A stretch of DNA of 57,487 bases from Planktothrix paucivesiculata PCC 9631 (GTDB taxonomy: Bacteria > Cyanobacteriota > Cyanobacteriia > Cyanobacteriales > Microcoleaceae): assembly GCF_900009265.2 (NCBI RefSeq), contig NZ_LR735026.1, positions 303,965-361,451 on the forward strand, given 5' to 3'. Below the pieces are notes generated by a model. It had not been told where the DNA came from and searched no databases. It was given only the letters and a program-made list of their open reading frames with translations. The position numbers were made by a program, and so were the translations under genes. Below, piece by piece: positions 1 through 8,917 of this stretch (position 1 is its first letter; every line of letters begins with the position of its first letter).

Positions 1-55
1 ATTACCCATTACCCATTACCCATTACCCATTACCCATTACCCATTACCCATTACC
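1..55. repeat. Tandem heptamer repeat (ATTACCC)n
   Basis: Seven perfect ATTACCC units followed by a partial unit run from the first base, so the array probably continues outside the window. It is followed by a related TGTTCCC doublet. Short heptameric tandem repeats are common between cyanobacterial genes. The array lies just downstream of psaJ (minus strand) and contains no coding sequence. Confidence 0.9.
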
Positions 56-88
56 TGTTCCCTGTTCCCCTTTTAGCTCCAGGTTAGA

Positions 89-217
89 TTAAGAGAGAGG
101 ATGGAACAGTAAATCGGGGAAAAAGCGATTAAATTCGATTAAAACCCCAGCCGTAAAGACCATTAAAGCCGCGGCTAAAACGGGTGCTGTAGAAAGATAT
201 GTGAGGAAATACTTCAT
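89..217 (-). CDS. psaJ: Photosystem I subunit IX (PsaJ)
   Basis: This 42-residue protein begins [20 protein letters not shown], continues with an [13 protein letters not shown]-type stretch and ends at TAA. Length and sequence match PsaJ, the small single-helix subunit at the edge of photosystem I that contacts PsaF. One hydrophobic thylakoid-membrane helix covers roughly residues 8-28. A good ribosome binding site, AGGAG (226-230), sits about 8 nt before the ATG. The gene is 173 nt downstream of psaF on the same strand, the usual cyanobacterial psaF-psaJ order, so co-transcription is likely. It is easily missed because of its size. Confidence 0.95.
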   Translation of the reverse strand: MKYFLTYLSTAPVLAAALMVFTAGVLIEFNRFFPDLLFHPLS

Positions 218-390
218 GAGTTTTTCTCCTAAGTTTGCAAATGTGAAAAACAATTAATCTGTTAAAAGAAACCAGAATTCACAAAGATTATTAGAACATT
301 AACAAACTTTGTTTATGGGTTGATTAGGGAATAGTTTAAGTTAACTATTAAACTCAAATCTTCCCAAATCTCTGTTCAAGAATTCCACGA

Positions 391-882
391 CTAACGAGGT
401 GAAACGGTGATTTCGTTATCTTTAGCGAACATTTCACCCGTGGTCATTTCTTTTAACGCTGCTAAGGGCCACAGGAAACCACTGAGCATAAAGGTTAAAG
501 CCACAGGAACATTGATGATAATTTCTTTTTCTGCGGGGTTTTCGCTCTTTCTCGCATATTGTAAATAAGACCGACCTACCCAACCAATCCATCCAGCAAT
601 ATACAGGAACAGAATCCCAGGAATTAAGAAATCGCCCGCATGAGATAGACTTCCATCCACAATTAAATGGGGTAAGCCATCTTCTTTTCCGCAAAGTTCT
701 TGGGAATAGCGTTCAAAGCGTGCTTTTGCCTGTGCAGGGTTAGCCGCCACAGAGATAGAGGTTTTGGCTCGTTGCTGAAATACCGAAGATTCAGAGCAGG
801 GAACCAGGTTATAAGCTGAAGCTGCGGGAACAACGGTCATCCACAAGCCCAGGGCCAGAATAGCAGCCAACAATCGACGCAT
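391..882 (-). CDS. psaF: Photosystem I reaction centre subunit III (PsaF)
   Basis: PsaF is the lumen-exposed photosystem I subunit; in plants and algae it helps dock plastocyanin or cytochrome c6. The ATG at 882 gives 163 residues and is preceded by AAGGAAA at proper spacing. The frame stays open upstream to 966, but that would put an extra basic segment before the signal peptide. Residues 1-23 ([14 protein letters not shown] to ASA) form a signal peptide, and the mature protein starts YNLVPC, as in other PsaF. The middle part carries [24 protein letters not shown], typical of the family's transmembrane region, and a second hydrophobic segment follows. psaJ lies downstream; tsaD is divergent upstream, as in several cyanobacteria. 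Confidence 0.95.
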   Translation of the reverse strand: MRRLLAAILALGLWMTVVPAASAYNLVPCSESSVFQQRAKTSISVAANPAQAKARFERYSQELCGKEDGLPHLIVDGSLSHAGDFLIPGILFLYIAGWIGWVGRSYLQYARKSENPAEKEIIINVPVALTFMLSGFLWPLAALKEMTTGEMFAKDNEITVSPR

Positions 883-1115
883 AGAAGTGTTTCCTTTTGT
901 TACAGAACAATACGTTTTCCATCCGTTGAGCCGAAGGCGTTTTGAGAAGTCCCTCTTAACAACCACCGGACAAAGCGTTTGTTATCCCTCAAACTGAGGT
1001 GAAAACCCACGCACAAATTCGACAATTAGGTTCAGTTGTTCACTGTACCCAAAAAATCTGCAATGATAAAGCTACTCAAAGTTAGCTCCAATCATTTCAT
1101 AAAATTTATCAGTCA

Positions 1116-2162
1116 ATGGCAACCGTTTTAGCAATTGAAACAAGTTGTGACGAAACCGGGGTCGCAATTGTAAAGAATCGTGAAGTTTTAAGCAATGTTG
1201 TGGCCTCTCAAATCGCCATTCATCAACAATATGGCGGGGTTGTCCCCGAAGTTGCCTCCCGCCATCATTTAGAAATGGTTAATCCTGTCCTTGACCAAGG
1301 ATTAGAAACCGCAGGTTTGGACTGGTCGGCTATTGATGGAGTGGCGGCTACCTGTGCGCCGGGACTGGTAGGAGCCTTAATAACGGGCATTACCACCGCT
1401 AAAACCTTAGCTCTGGTGCATGATAAACCCTTTTTAGGGATTCATCACCTGGAAGGGCATATTTATGCCAGCTATTTGACCGAAACCAGTCTTCAGCCGC
1501 CATTTTTATGTCTGTTGGTATCGGGGGGTCATACCAGTTTAATTCATGTCAAAGATTGTGGGGTCTATCAAATATTGGGACATACGATGGATGATGCCGC
1601 CGGGGAAGCCTTTGATAAAGTAGCCCGGTTGTTAAATTTGGGCTATCCGGGCGGGCCGATTATTGACCAATTAGCCACCCAAGGCAACCCTAAAGCCTTT
1701 GCCTTACCCGAAGGCAAGATTTCCCTCCCGAATGGCGGCTATCATCCCTACCATTCCAGTTTTAGCGGGTTAAAAACGGCGGTATTAAGGTTAGTTCAAA
1801 CCTTAGAAAAAGAAGAAAACACCTCCTTGCCCGTGGCCGATATTGCGGCGAGTTTTCAAGATACTGTTGCTAAAAGTTTAACAAAACGGGCGATCGCTTG
1901 TGCCTTAGATTTTGGATTAGATACAATTGCGATTGGGGGCGGTGTGGCGGCAAATAGTGGGTTAAGAAACCATCTGCAAGAAGCGGCTAAAACTCACGAT
2001 TTGCGGGTATTATTTCCGCCATTAAAATATTGTACCGATAACGCCGCTATGATTGCTTGTGCGGCTTCAGACCATCTGAGTCGAGGTCATATTTCACCCC
2101 TAACATTAGGGGCGCAGTCTCGAATGTCCTTAGAAGATGTTATGCAGTTGTATAAAGGGTAA
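1116..2162 (+). CDS. tsaD: tRNA N6-adenosine threonylcarbamoyltransferase TsaD
   Basis: TsaD (formerly Gcp) transfers the threonylcarbamoyl group to A37 of ANN-decoding tRNAs, working with TsaB, TsaE and TsaC. The 348-residue length is normal. The ASKHA-fold start [14 protein letters not shown] (4-17) and the metal-binding H-x3-H in HHLEGHIYA (H111, H115) are both present. Further family motifs are [28 protein letters not shown] and the C-terminal [10 protein letters not shown]. The ATG at 1116 immediately precedes the conserved N-terminus, so the start is secure. The gene is divergent from psaF, with about 230 nt between the two starts, and is probably transcribed alone. Confidence 0.97.
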   Translation: MATVLAIETSCDETGVAIVKNREVLSNVVASQIAIHQQYGGVVPEVASRHHLEMVNPVLDQGLETAGLDWSAIDGVAATCAPGLVGALITGITTAKTLALVHDKPFLGIHHLEGHIYASYLTETSLQPPFLCLLVSGGHTSLIHVKDCGVYQILGHTMDDAAGEAFDKVARLLNLGYPGGPIIDQLATQGNPKAFALPEGKISLPNGGYHPYHSSFSGLKTAVLRLVQTLEKEENTSLPVADIAASFQDTVAKSLTKRAIACALDFGLDTIAIGGGVAANSGLRNHLQEAAKTHDLRVLFPPLKYCTDNAAMIACAASDHLSRGHISPLTLGAQSRMSLEDVMQLYKG

Positions 2163-2236
2163 TTACGAATTACGAATGGGAGGGATAGTCGCAGGATTGG
2201 TCTTTCAATCATTAATCGTTGAGGATAAAAAACAAT

Positions 2237-2707
2237 ATGAAAATAGAAGTAGAACAATTATCAGAAATTTATGAAAAAGATTATTTTTTGTGGTTAGAAC
2301 AAACCATCAAACTTTTAAAAAACCGTCATCTTAACCAGATTGATTATGACCATTTAATTGAGGAATTAGAAGAATTGGGTAACGAACAAAAACGGAAAGT
2401 TGAAAGTTTGTTAGAACAAATTATCAGACATTTATTATTATATCAATATTGGGAAACTGAATTTCAATATAATTCCCACCATTGGCACGCAGAAATTATT
2501 GGATTTAGAACCCAAATTAAACGCCGTTTAACAACTAATTTAAAACAATATTTATCCCAGGAATTATTATCAATCTATGCCGATGCTCTGAAATTTGTTA
2601 AAGCGAAAACCCAACTCGATAATTTTCCCCAACAATGTCCTTATACCTTTGAACAAATTTTAGACGAAGATTGGCTACCTACCCTAACTCACTCCAAGAA
2701 ATCCTAG
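2237..2707 (+). CDS. DUF29 family protein
   Basis: This 156-residue protein has the DUF29 pattern: an N-terminal YEKDYFLWLEQTIKLLKN segment, then HLIEELEELG, then a helical part with LLEQIIRHLLLYQYW and WHAEIIGFRTQI. DUF29 proteins are small, helical and abundant in cyanobacteria; their function is unknown. I chose the ATG at 2237 rather than the upstream in-frame TTG at 2219, because GAGG (2221-2224) lies in front of it. The gene is convergent with arfB, and the space between them carries two copies of a palindromic repeat. Confidence 0.85.
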   Translation: MKIEVEQLSEIYEKDYFLWLEQTIKLLKNRHLNQIDYDHLIEELEELGNEQKRKVESLLEQIIRHLLLYQYWETEFQYNSHHWHAEIIGFRTQIKRRLTTNLKQYLSQELLSIYADALKFVKAKTQLDNFPQQCPYTFEQILDEDWLPTLTHSKKS

Positions 2708-2719
2708 AAACCAGGTAAT

Positions 2720-2734
2720 AGAAACCGGGTTTCT
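2720..2734. repeat. Palindromic repeat AGAAACCGGGTTTCT, copy 1
   Basis: AGAAACC and GGTTTCT form a perfect 7-bp inverted repeat around one G. A second, longer copy of the same core lies 35 nt downstream. Short dispersed palindromes with this core are familiar from Planktothrix-type genomes (from memory). Confidence 0.75.
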
Positions 2735-2765
2735 CCAATAGCTTTTGCTACTAACAGAAAGATGA

Positions 2766-2788
2766 ATTCAGAAACCGGGTTTCTGAAT
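2766..2788. terminator. Palindromic repeat copy 2, possible bidirectional terminator
   Basis: Two perfect 11-nt complementary arms (ATTCAGAAACC and GGTTTCTGAAT) surround a single G. The palindrome lies exactly between the convergent DUF29 gene and arfB and touches the arfB stop codon. It has the same core as the repeat at 2720. It could fold in transcripts of either strand, but there is no T-run, so a terminator role is only an inference. Confidence 0.5.
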
Positions 2789-3207
2789 CAATCATCAATA
2801 ACTTTTCCTCGCATTATCTTCAGATTCGAGCGCTTATTTTTACTATCCAGACGCTTTCTCTGAGAACTTCGAGTAGGTTTACTCGGTTTGCGAGGTTTAG
2901 GAAGGGAAATCGCACTTTTAATTAGGTCTTGAAGTCGTTGTAAAGCTTCTTCGCGATTCTGTTCTTGACTGCGGTATTTTTGGGCTTTCATAATAATCAC
3001 TCCCTCCTTACTAATACGCTGATCATTTAACGTCAATAGTCGCTGTTTATAATATTCAGGTAATGAAGAAGCGGAGATATCAAAACGTAGATGAATGGCT
3101 GTTGCTACTTTGTTAACATTTTGCCCCCCGGCTCCTTGAGAGCGAATGGCAGTCATTTCAATCTCATGGTCAGGGACGCTCACGGTGTTAGAAATTTGTA
3201 ACATCAT
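2788..3207 (-). CDS. arfB: Alternative ribosome-rescue peptidyl-tRNA hydrolase ArfB
   Basis: ArfB (YaeJ) hydrolyses peptidyl-tRNA on ribosomes stalled at the end of a broken mRNA, a backup to tmRNA. The protein has 139 residues, much shorter than RF1 or RF2. The catalytic GGQ is at residues 27-29 within [13 protein letters not shown]. The C-terminal tail from about residue 100 is rich in Lys and Arg ([13 protein letters not shown] region); in this family that tail threads into the empty mRNA channel. No codon-recognition domain is present, which separates it from true release factors. It is convergent with the DUF29 gene and about 50 nt downstream of the ABC ATPase gene on the same strand. 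Confidence 0.93.
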   Translation of the reverse strand: MMLQISNTVSVPDHEIEMTAIRSQGAGGQNVNKVATAIHLRFDISASSLPEYYKQRLLTLNDQRISKEGVIIMKAQKYRSQEQNREEALQRLQDLIKSAISLPKPRKPSKPTRSSQRKRLDSKNKRSNLKIMRGKVIDD

Positions 3208-3259
3208 TAATCAATAATTGTAAGAGAAAATATCAAAATTAAACCCTAGGGACAAGATA

Positions 3260-4600
3260 TCAATTCAAACAAGGAAGGATAGCTAAATCGGTTTTTGGAT
3301 CGAATAAATGAATTTTTTCCGGTGTTAGGGCTAACCAAATTTTTTCACCGGGTACAAATTCAGTTTCGGCGGGAATTCTAACTTGTAAGGAAAAAGGAAG
3401 ATTATTTTCTCCAAATAAATGTACCCATAATAGGGTTTCATGTCCTAATGCTTCCATCCGATCAACAATTACGGGTAAATTTTTCGTAGCTGGACAACTA
3501 ACAATTAAATGTTCTGGTCTAATTCCTAAAATTAATTTTTCTTCCTTCTGGCGAGGTAAAACCGTTTGCCAAATATCGGGTAAAGTTAAACGGAATTGAG
3601 GATGACTAATTAATAATGGGGCGGTGAATTGAATCGGAATAAAATTCATCGGCGGAGAGCCAATAAATTCCGCTACAAAGCGATTATTAGGACGATTATA
3701 GAGTTCTAAAGGCGGAGCAACTTGTTGAATTCTTCCTTGATTCATAACCGCAATTCTTGACCCCATGGTCATCGCTTCAACTTGATCATGGGTGACATAA
3801 ATGGTGGTTGTGCCTAATTTTTTTTGTAATTCTACAATTTGGGCACGGGTTTCGGTTCTTAATTTTGCATCTAAATTAGATAAAGGTTCATCCATTAAGA
3901 AAACCTGGGGATTTCTGGCCATGGCTCGACCTAATGCGACACGCTGTTTTTGTCCCCCGGATAATTGTTTGGGATAGCGATCTAATAAGGATTCAATTTG
4001 TAATAATTGGGCAACGGTTAAGACTCTTTCAGCTACGGCTTTTTCTCGTTCTGAAATATAGCGAAAGTTAGGAGGAAGCGATCGCGTCATTGCCACTAGC
4101 GCATCTTCTAACCACAGGGGCGCGAAGATTTCATAATCTCCAATGGTCAAGGATAATTGTTGATTAGAATATAACTTAGACTCGCTTTTAGGAATAATTA
4201 AAGGCTGTTTTGCTTCAGTTTCTCGGTAGGAACGTCGCAACCCAAAGCCTAAGTTATCATAAACTTTTAAATGGGGATACAGGGCATAATTTTGAAATAC
4301 CATGGCAATATCTCGCGCCTTGGGGGGTAAATCATTCACTAATTTATCCCCAATATAAATATTACCGCCCGTAATGGTTTCTAAGCCCGCAATTAACCTT
4401 AATAGGGTACTTTTTCCACACCCGGACGGCCCGACTAAAACCATAAATTCGCCATCATATATATTCAGATGTACCCGTTTTAAAATGGCTTGACGGGTGG
4501 GGGTTGATTCTAGGAGTTCCGATGAGTTTTTTTCCTCGGATGAGGTTTGACGACGGGTGGGAAAACTTTTATAAATATTATCTAAAATAACTTCTGCCAT
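3260..4600 (-). CDS. UgpC/MalK-type ABC transporter ATP-binding protein
   Basis: This is the ATPase of a CUT1-like carbohydrate or osmolyte ABC importer. Visible motifs are Walker A GPSGCGKST (57-65), Q-loop VFQNYALYPH with Q103, signature LSGGQKQRVALGRA (from 213), Walker B VFLMDEP (233-239) and H-loop H271. A C-terminal TOBE-type regulatory domain follows (GIRPEHLIVS). At 446 residues it is longer than usual MalK/UgpC (about 360-380). Two insertions explain this: about 20 residues near 16-38, and about 65 residues between the Q-loop and the signature motif (roughly 122-187). No permease or binding-protein genes are adjacent, so the substrate is unknown. Confidence 0.9.
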   Translation of the reverse strand: MAEVILDNIYKSFPTRRQTSSEEKNSSELLESTPTRQAILKRVHLNIYDGEFMVLVGPSGCGKSTLLRLIAGLETITGGNIYIGDKLVNDLPPKARDIAMVFQNYALYPHLKVYDNLGFGLRRSYRETEAKQPLIIPKSESKLYSNQQLSLTIGDYEIFAPLWLEDALVAMTRSLPPNFRYISEREKAVAERVLTVAQLLQIESLLDRYPKQLSGGQKQRVALGRAMARNPQVFLMDEPLSNLDAKLRTETRAQIVELQKKLGTTTIYVTHDQVEAMTMGSRIAVMNQGRIQQVAPPLELYNRPNNRFVAEFIGSPPMNFIPIQFTAPLLISHPQFRLTLPDIWQTVLPRQKEEKLILGIRPEHLIVSCPATKNLPVIVDRMEALGHETLLWVHLFGENNLPFSLQVRIPAETEFVPGEKIWLALTPEKIHLFDPKTDLAILPCLN

Positions 4601-4723
4601 TTTAATTTTACCTAATTTTATGTAGGGGCGGGTTCTCTCAGATATTGATAATAAATCATTAACTGAACTAAACCCGCTTTTTCTTCTTCTTATCTCGGTG
4701 TTGGTGCGTGCGATCCACTCACC

Positions 4724-7273
4724 CTAGGATTTGATCGAGATAATTCTCTCATCGGGTTTGAGTTTGAAAATGCGATCGCCTGTACTATCTTTTGTGGATA
4801 GATGAATTTGATCCGTGGGAACATGAATAATCCGATTATCACTGGTTAACAGATGGATTTGTTGGTGGGGTTTAGCGGGGGCAATTCCCACTAATATATC
4901 ATTAGGAGATTTAAACTGGATCAGGGAAATTCCAATGCCACCTCGGTTACTTCCCCGCACTAATTCCATCCCAATTCGTTTAATATAACCCTGTTCTGTC
5001 ACTAATAATAAACTGCCTTTAGGTGATAGGGTAATACATCCAATTAAATGCTCTTTTTGTCGTAACCGAGTGGCTTGGGAACCCTGGGCGGTTTTCCCCA
5101 TGGGGGGGAGTTGTTCATCATTTAGATCAAATCGTAGGAGTCGCCCCCCGGAGGTGGCTAAAACCACTTTTTCATCGGGTTTAGATAGGGTAGCAAAAGA
5201 TAACTCATCGTCATCTTTGAGTTTAACAATCGTACTGCCTCGGTTGGTTAATTCCGCTAATTCTATTAGGGGTAAACGTTTAATTTTTCCCTGTTGAGTT
5301 AAGGTAATTAAATCGGTTTTATCGGGAAAAGCCGATAATAGAAATTGAGCAATCATTAAGTCTTGGGGATTAATGGATGTATCTTTATAGGCGGAAGGAG
5401 ATAATAAAGTAATAATGGGTTTTCCCTTAGACCGATTATTACCCATCGGAATATCAGCGACACTCAAGGGATAAGCTTTTCCAGTTCTCAACACCATGAC
5501 CAGATTTTGACTGGTTTTAGTATTGTGGGTTTGGGTGATAAAATCATCGGTTTCCTCAATATTAATAGCGGTCTTATTTTCACTCTGATTCCGTTTAGAA
5601 TCTGCGGTTTTGGCAGAAACTCGCCGAATATAACCGCGATGGGTAATTTCAATTACGGTTTCTTCCTCCACCGGGGGTAAGGGTTGTAATAAATCCGGGG
5701 GGGAGGTGAGTTCTAATATTTTTTCTTTGGATTTTTTAGCGGTTTTATCCTCAGATGAAATAGGAGTCTGACCCTGGGGATAAATAATTCGGGTGCGTCG
5801 TTCATCGCCATATTTTCGTTTAAGCGATCGCAATTCTTTTTTCAGGGATTTTAACAATTCGGGACGTTCATCGAGTAACCGTCTTAACTGTTCAATATTA
5901 GTGGTTAATTGGCTAAATTCTTCCTGTAACTTTTGCCGTTCTAACCCCGTCAATCGACGCATGGGCATGGCTAAAATAGCATCGGATTGAATATCACTAA
6001 ACCCTAATTGATTTTCTAAGGTTATTTTTGCCGTGGAACCATCGGGGGCATTTCTGAGAATTTCAATCAGACTATCTAAATTTTCTAAAGCTAGTAATAA
6101 CCCTTCCACTAAATGACAACGCCGTTCGGCAGCTTCTAATTCATGGCGATATTGACGGGTTAAAGTATTTTCCCTAAATGATAGAAATTCTTGGAGAATT
6201 TGTTTTAAACTTAATTGTCTAGGTTGTCCATTGACAATCGCTAAAAAAATTGCCCCAAACTTGGTCATTAATTCCGTTTGTTGGTAGAGATGATGTAATA
6301 CCACCTCCGGGGAAAATTCCCGTTTTAATTCAATTACAACCCGTATCCCTTCGCGATCGCTTTCATCTCGAATATCAGAAATTCCCTCTAATTTTCCCGC
6401 ATTAACTAACCCGGCAATTTTTTCAATCCACGCCGCTTTATTCACCTGAAACGGCAATTCCGTGACAATAATTGCGTTTTTTGTCCGACGTTTTTGGGCG
6501 GTAGGAACTTCTTCCATTTTCGCCACCCCCCGCACCACAATACTGCCTTTTCCCAGGGTATAGGCCTCCCCAATGCCTTCGGTACTAATAATTTCTCCCC
6601 CCGTGGGAAAATCCGGCCCGGGGATCAATTCCATTAATTTTTGATCGGATAATTCAGGATGATCAATTAAGGCAATTAATCCATCCACGACTTCCCCTAA
6701 ATTATGGGGGGGAATATTCGTCGCCATTCCCACCGCAATGCCCGAAGATCCATTTAATAATAAAAATGGCAGTTGGGCGGGTAAAACCGTGGGTTCCTGT
6801 TGAGAATTATCGAAATTACTAATAAAATTAACTGTGGCTTCCCCCACCTGGGAAAGTAACCCCTCATGACCGACGGCTGCCAAACGGGTTTCGGTGTAAC
6901 GCATCGCCGCCGGGGGGTCATTATCCACCGAGCCAAAATTCCCATGACCCGCTAACAACGGATACCGACTGGAAAATTCCTGAACCAGTCTCACCAAGGC
7001 ATCATAAACCGATTGATCCCCGTGGGGGTGATATTTCCCCAACACATCCCCCACGACCCGCGCACATTTGCGGTAGGGACGGTCGGGAGTTAACCCCAAT
7101 TCGTGCATGGCGTACAAAATCCGACGATGTACGGGTTTCAACCCATCCCGGACATCGGGTAAAGCTCGGCCAACAATCACACTCATGGCATATTCAAGGT
7201 ACGATTGTTGCATCTCGGTGTGAAGCGATGTGGTAATCACTTGCCCAGAAAAGAGGTTTAACTGTTTAGCCAT
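4724..7273 (-). CDS. gyrA: Type IIA topoisomerase A subunit (GyrA family, paralogue without a clear GyrA box)
   Basis: This 849-residue protein is the DNA-cleaving subunit of a gyrase or topoisomerase IV. The N-terminal core has [24 protein letters not shown] (from about 28), [17 protein letters not shown] and the catalytic tyrosine Y126 in AAMRYTE. Gln87 occupies the position of E. coli Ser83. A coiled-coil region and a C-terminal beta-propeller domain (from about 540) follow, with repeated blade motifs such as [10 protein letters not shown]. The canonical QRRGGKG box expected after the first propeller strand is not seen; [13 protein letters not shown] is there instead. Cyanobacteria often carry two such genes, and this one may be the ParC-like paralogue, so the symbol is provisional. 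Confidence 0.88.
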   Translation of the reverse strand: MAKQLNLFSGQVITTSLHTEMQQSYLEYAMSVIVGRALPDVRDGLKPVHRRILYAMHELGLTPDRPYRKCARVVGDVLGKYHPHGDQSVYDALVRLVQEFSSRYPLLAGHGNFGSVDNDPPAAMRYTETRLAAVGHEGLLSQVGEATVNFISNFDNSQQEPTVLPAQLPFLLLNGSSGIAVGMATNIPPHNLGEVVDGLIALIDHPELSDQKLMELIPGPDFPTGGEIISTEGIGEAYTLGKGSIVVRGVAKMEEVPTAQKRRTKNAIIVTELPFQVNKAAWIEKIAGLVNAGKLEGISDIRDESDREGIRVVIELKREFSPEVVLHHLYQQTELMTKFGAIFLAIVNGQPRQLSLKQILQEFLSFRENTLTRQYRHELEAAERRCHLVEGLLLALENLDSLIEILRNAPDGSTAKITLENQLGFSDIQSDAILAMPMRRLTGLERQKLQEEFSQLTTNIEQLRRLLDERPELLKSLKKELRSLKRKYGDERRTRIIYPQGQTPISSEDKTAKKSKEKILELTSPPDLLQPLPPVEEETVIEITHRGYIRRVSAKTADSKRNQSENKTAINIEETDDFITQTHNTKTSQNLVMVLRTGKAYPLSVADIPMGNNRSKGKPIITLLSPSAYKDTSINPQDLMIAQFLLSAFPDKTDLITLTQQGKIKRLPLIELAELTNRGSTIVKLKDDDELSFATLSKPDEKVVLATSGGRLLRFDLNDEQLPPMGKTAQGSQATRLRQKEHLIGCITLSPKGSLLLVTEQGYIKRIGMELVRGSNRGGIGISLIQFKSPNDILVGIAPAKPHQQIHLLTSDNRIIHVPTDQIHLSTKDSTGDRIFKLKPDERIISIKS

Positions 7274-7487
7274 GAGTTTAGTTGAGTCTACAGCGATAGG
7301 GTTCTTACCGTTATCAGTAAACAGTAATCAATAATCAGTGTAAGAGTGAATAGACTTTTTGCTGTCAATATCTGTACTGATAACTGATTACTGTATGGCG
7401 TGGTATGATGACTTTTCGGTACTGGAGAGTGAAAAATAGAGAGATTTGGTAAATCTATTTGAATAGTATATCGGGTGGGAGACTTAA

Positions 7488-7889
7488 ATGAAGACCGTTC
7501 TGATTGTAGAAGACGATCAGGTTAATGCTCGTGTTTTTTCAAAAATATTGACAAAACGGGGTGGATTAGCCGTTAAACACACGGAAAATGTGGAAGAAGT
7601 GATGGAGATTGCCCGCACTGGGGAGGCGGACTTGATTTTGATGGATGTTTCCCTAGCGCGCAGTGTTTATCAAGGGAAAGCTGTTGATGGAATTAAAATT
7701 ACCCAACTCCTGAAAGCTGACCCCGCCACCGCGAAACTGCCGATTATTTTAGTAACGGCCCATGCCATGGCTGGAGATCGGGAGGATTTTCTGGCTCAAA
7801 GTGGAGCCGATGATTATATCTCTAAACCCGTGATTGATCATCAAAAGTTCGTGGATAAGATTAAATCCTTGATCCCTCCAGAGGAGTAG
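7488..7889 (+). CDS. CheY-like response regulator (single receiver domain)
   Basis: This stand-alone receiver domain has 133 residues. The acidic pocket is in VLIVEDDQ (E8, D9, D10), the phosphoacceptor is D53 in LILMDVSL, the switch threonine is T90 in LVTAHA, and K113 lies in ISKPV. An insertion after D53 (ARSVYQGKAVDG) is typical of DivK-like cyanobacterial regulators. There is no output domain, so it must act by protein contact. A GGGAG-type ribosome site precedes the ATG. It stands opposite a signalling cluster containing two histidine kinases, either of which could be its partner; the sequence does not show which. Confidence 0.93.
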   Translation: MKTVLIVEDDQVNARVFSKILTKRGGLAVKHTENVEEVMEIARTGEADLILMDVSLARSVYQGKAVDGIKITQLLKADPATAKLPIILVTAHAMAGDREDFLAQSGADDYISKPVIDHQKFVDKIKSLIPPEE

Positions 7890-7901
7890 ACCGCAATAGG
7901 G

Positions 7902-7943
7902 GAACTGGAATCCATAGGTTTTCCAGTACCTACTGCCTTTTTT
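7902..7943 (+). terminator. Probable Rho-independent terminator after the CheY-like gene
   Basis: ACTGGAA (7904-7910) pairs with TTCCAGT (7921-7927) over a 10-nt loop. A T-run (7938-7943) follows 10 nt later. It lies between the convergent CheY-like gene and the TPR gene. Confidence 0.5.
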
Positions 7944-7967
7944 GTCCTCCTGGGTTGGGATTTGAGA

Positions 7968-8900
7968 CTAGGGACTCGGGGGGGTGGGTTGGGTGTCTTT
8001 AACTTGAACTAGCACTTTTTGGATTTGAGGATTAGCTAGAAATTTTTCCGTATCCTTGAGTAAGCGATCGCCCCAAAGATTTTCTTTCAGATAATCAGAG
8101 TCAGCATAACGGCCATCGAGACGCAGGGCCGTTTCTCCTAGAGATAGAGCTTCGGCGGCTTCACCTTTGGTATAAAGGCCAACGGCTAAGGCTAATAGGG
8201 GTTCGGCTGCTTTGGGATCAATCTTAATCGCCTGTCTCCATTTGCTGATGGCGGTATCAATTTCTCCCTGTTCATACTTGACTAGGCCCACATTATTAAT
8301 GGCTGGCCAAAGACTGCTTTCTTGGGCAAAGGCTTTCTCGTATTGTAGAATTGCCTGCTCTAACCGCCCTAACTTATAATAAGCATTGCCCAAATCAAAT
8401 AACGCCCCGGGAACCTTGGGGTCAAGTTTCAAGGCAGCTTCTAGGAATTGAACGGATTTTTGATAGTCGCCTTTTTTGAAGTAGGCTTCGCCTAAAATAA
8501 ACTGAATCCCCGGGTCTTTGGGTTCTAAGGTTTTGGCTTTTTGCAAAAACTCAATGCCTTTATCGAGTTCGTCTAATTGCAAATATAAACTGCCTAATAG
8601 GGCCCAGGCTTGATAACTGTCCGGTGCCAGTTGAGTTGCGAGTTCTGCCCGGGGTAAAGCTAATTGATATTGTTGAAATCGGGTTAACTGAGCCGCTTCT
8701 TCGAGCAACCCTAATCCCGTTTGTTTAAGTTGTTCTGAGTCCAGGGGTGGGGTATAGGGAACCAGAGCTTGTCCCCTGGCGGATGGAGCAACATTCCACA
8801 AACTCAGAGTAAGGATAACGGACAGAATCAGGGTTCGATTTCGCACGGTAAGAGCTAACCTAAATTTTTTAATATTTTGCGGGTTCTGTTGATCATACAC
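7968..8900 (-). CDS. Exported or membrane-anchored TPR-repeat protein
   Basis: The protein has 310 residues. Basic residues and a hydrophobic segment near 20-42 (LILSVILTLSLW, ending SARGQA) look like a signal peptide. About six tetratricopeptide repeats follow from residue 60 to 270, with clear units such as AWALLGSLYLQLDELDKGIE and ALFDLGNAYYKLGRLEQAI. The C-terminus is Pro/Thr-rich. TPRs are protein-binding scaffolds, so a specific function cannot be read. The start at 8900 is GTG; a second in-frame GTG near 8846 would give a shorter leader. It lies 17 nt downstream of the histidine kinase gene on the same strand and is probably co-transcribed. Confidence 0.85.
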   Translation of the reverse strand: MYDQQNPQNIKKFRLALTVRNRTLILSVILTLSLWNVAPSARGQALVPYTPPLDSEQLKQTGLGLLEEAAQLTRFQQYQLALPRAELATQLAPDSYQAWALLGSLYLQLDELDKGIEFLQKAKTLEPKDPGIQFILGEAYFKKGDYQKSVQFLEAALKLDPKVPGALFDLGNAYYKLGRLEQAILQYEKAFAQESSLWPAINNVGLVKYEQGEIDTAISKWRQAIKIDPKAAEPLLALAVGLYTKGEAAEALSLGETALRLDGRYADSDYLKENLWGDRLLKDTEKFLANPQIQKVLVQVKDTQPTPPSP

Positions 8901-8917
8901 GAACTTGGATCAATCGG

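Noticed and set aside
434-694. 86-codon frame overlapping psaF
   Set aside because: Lies inside psaF in another frame of the same strand; psaF is certain.
7300-7400. Possible CRISPR-like repeats (TGATAACTG and CAGTAATCA units here and at 44798)
   Set aside because: Units are short, irregular and without unique spacers; they are simple interspersed repeats.
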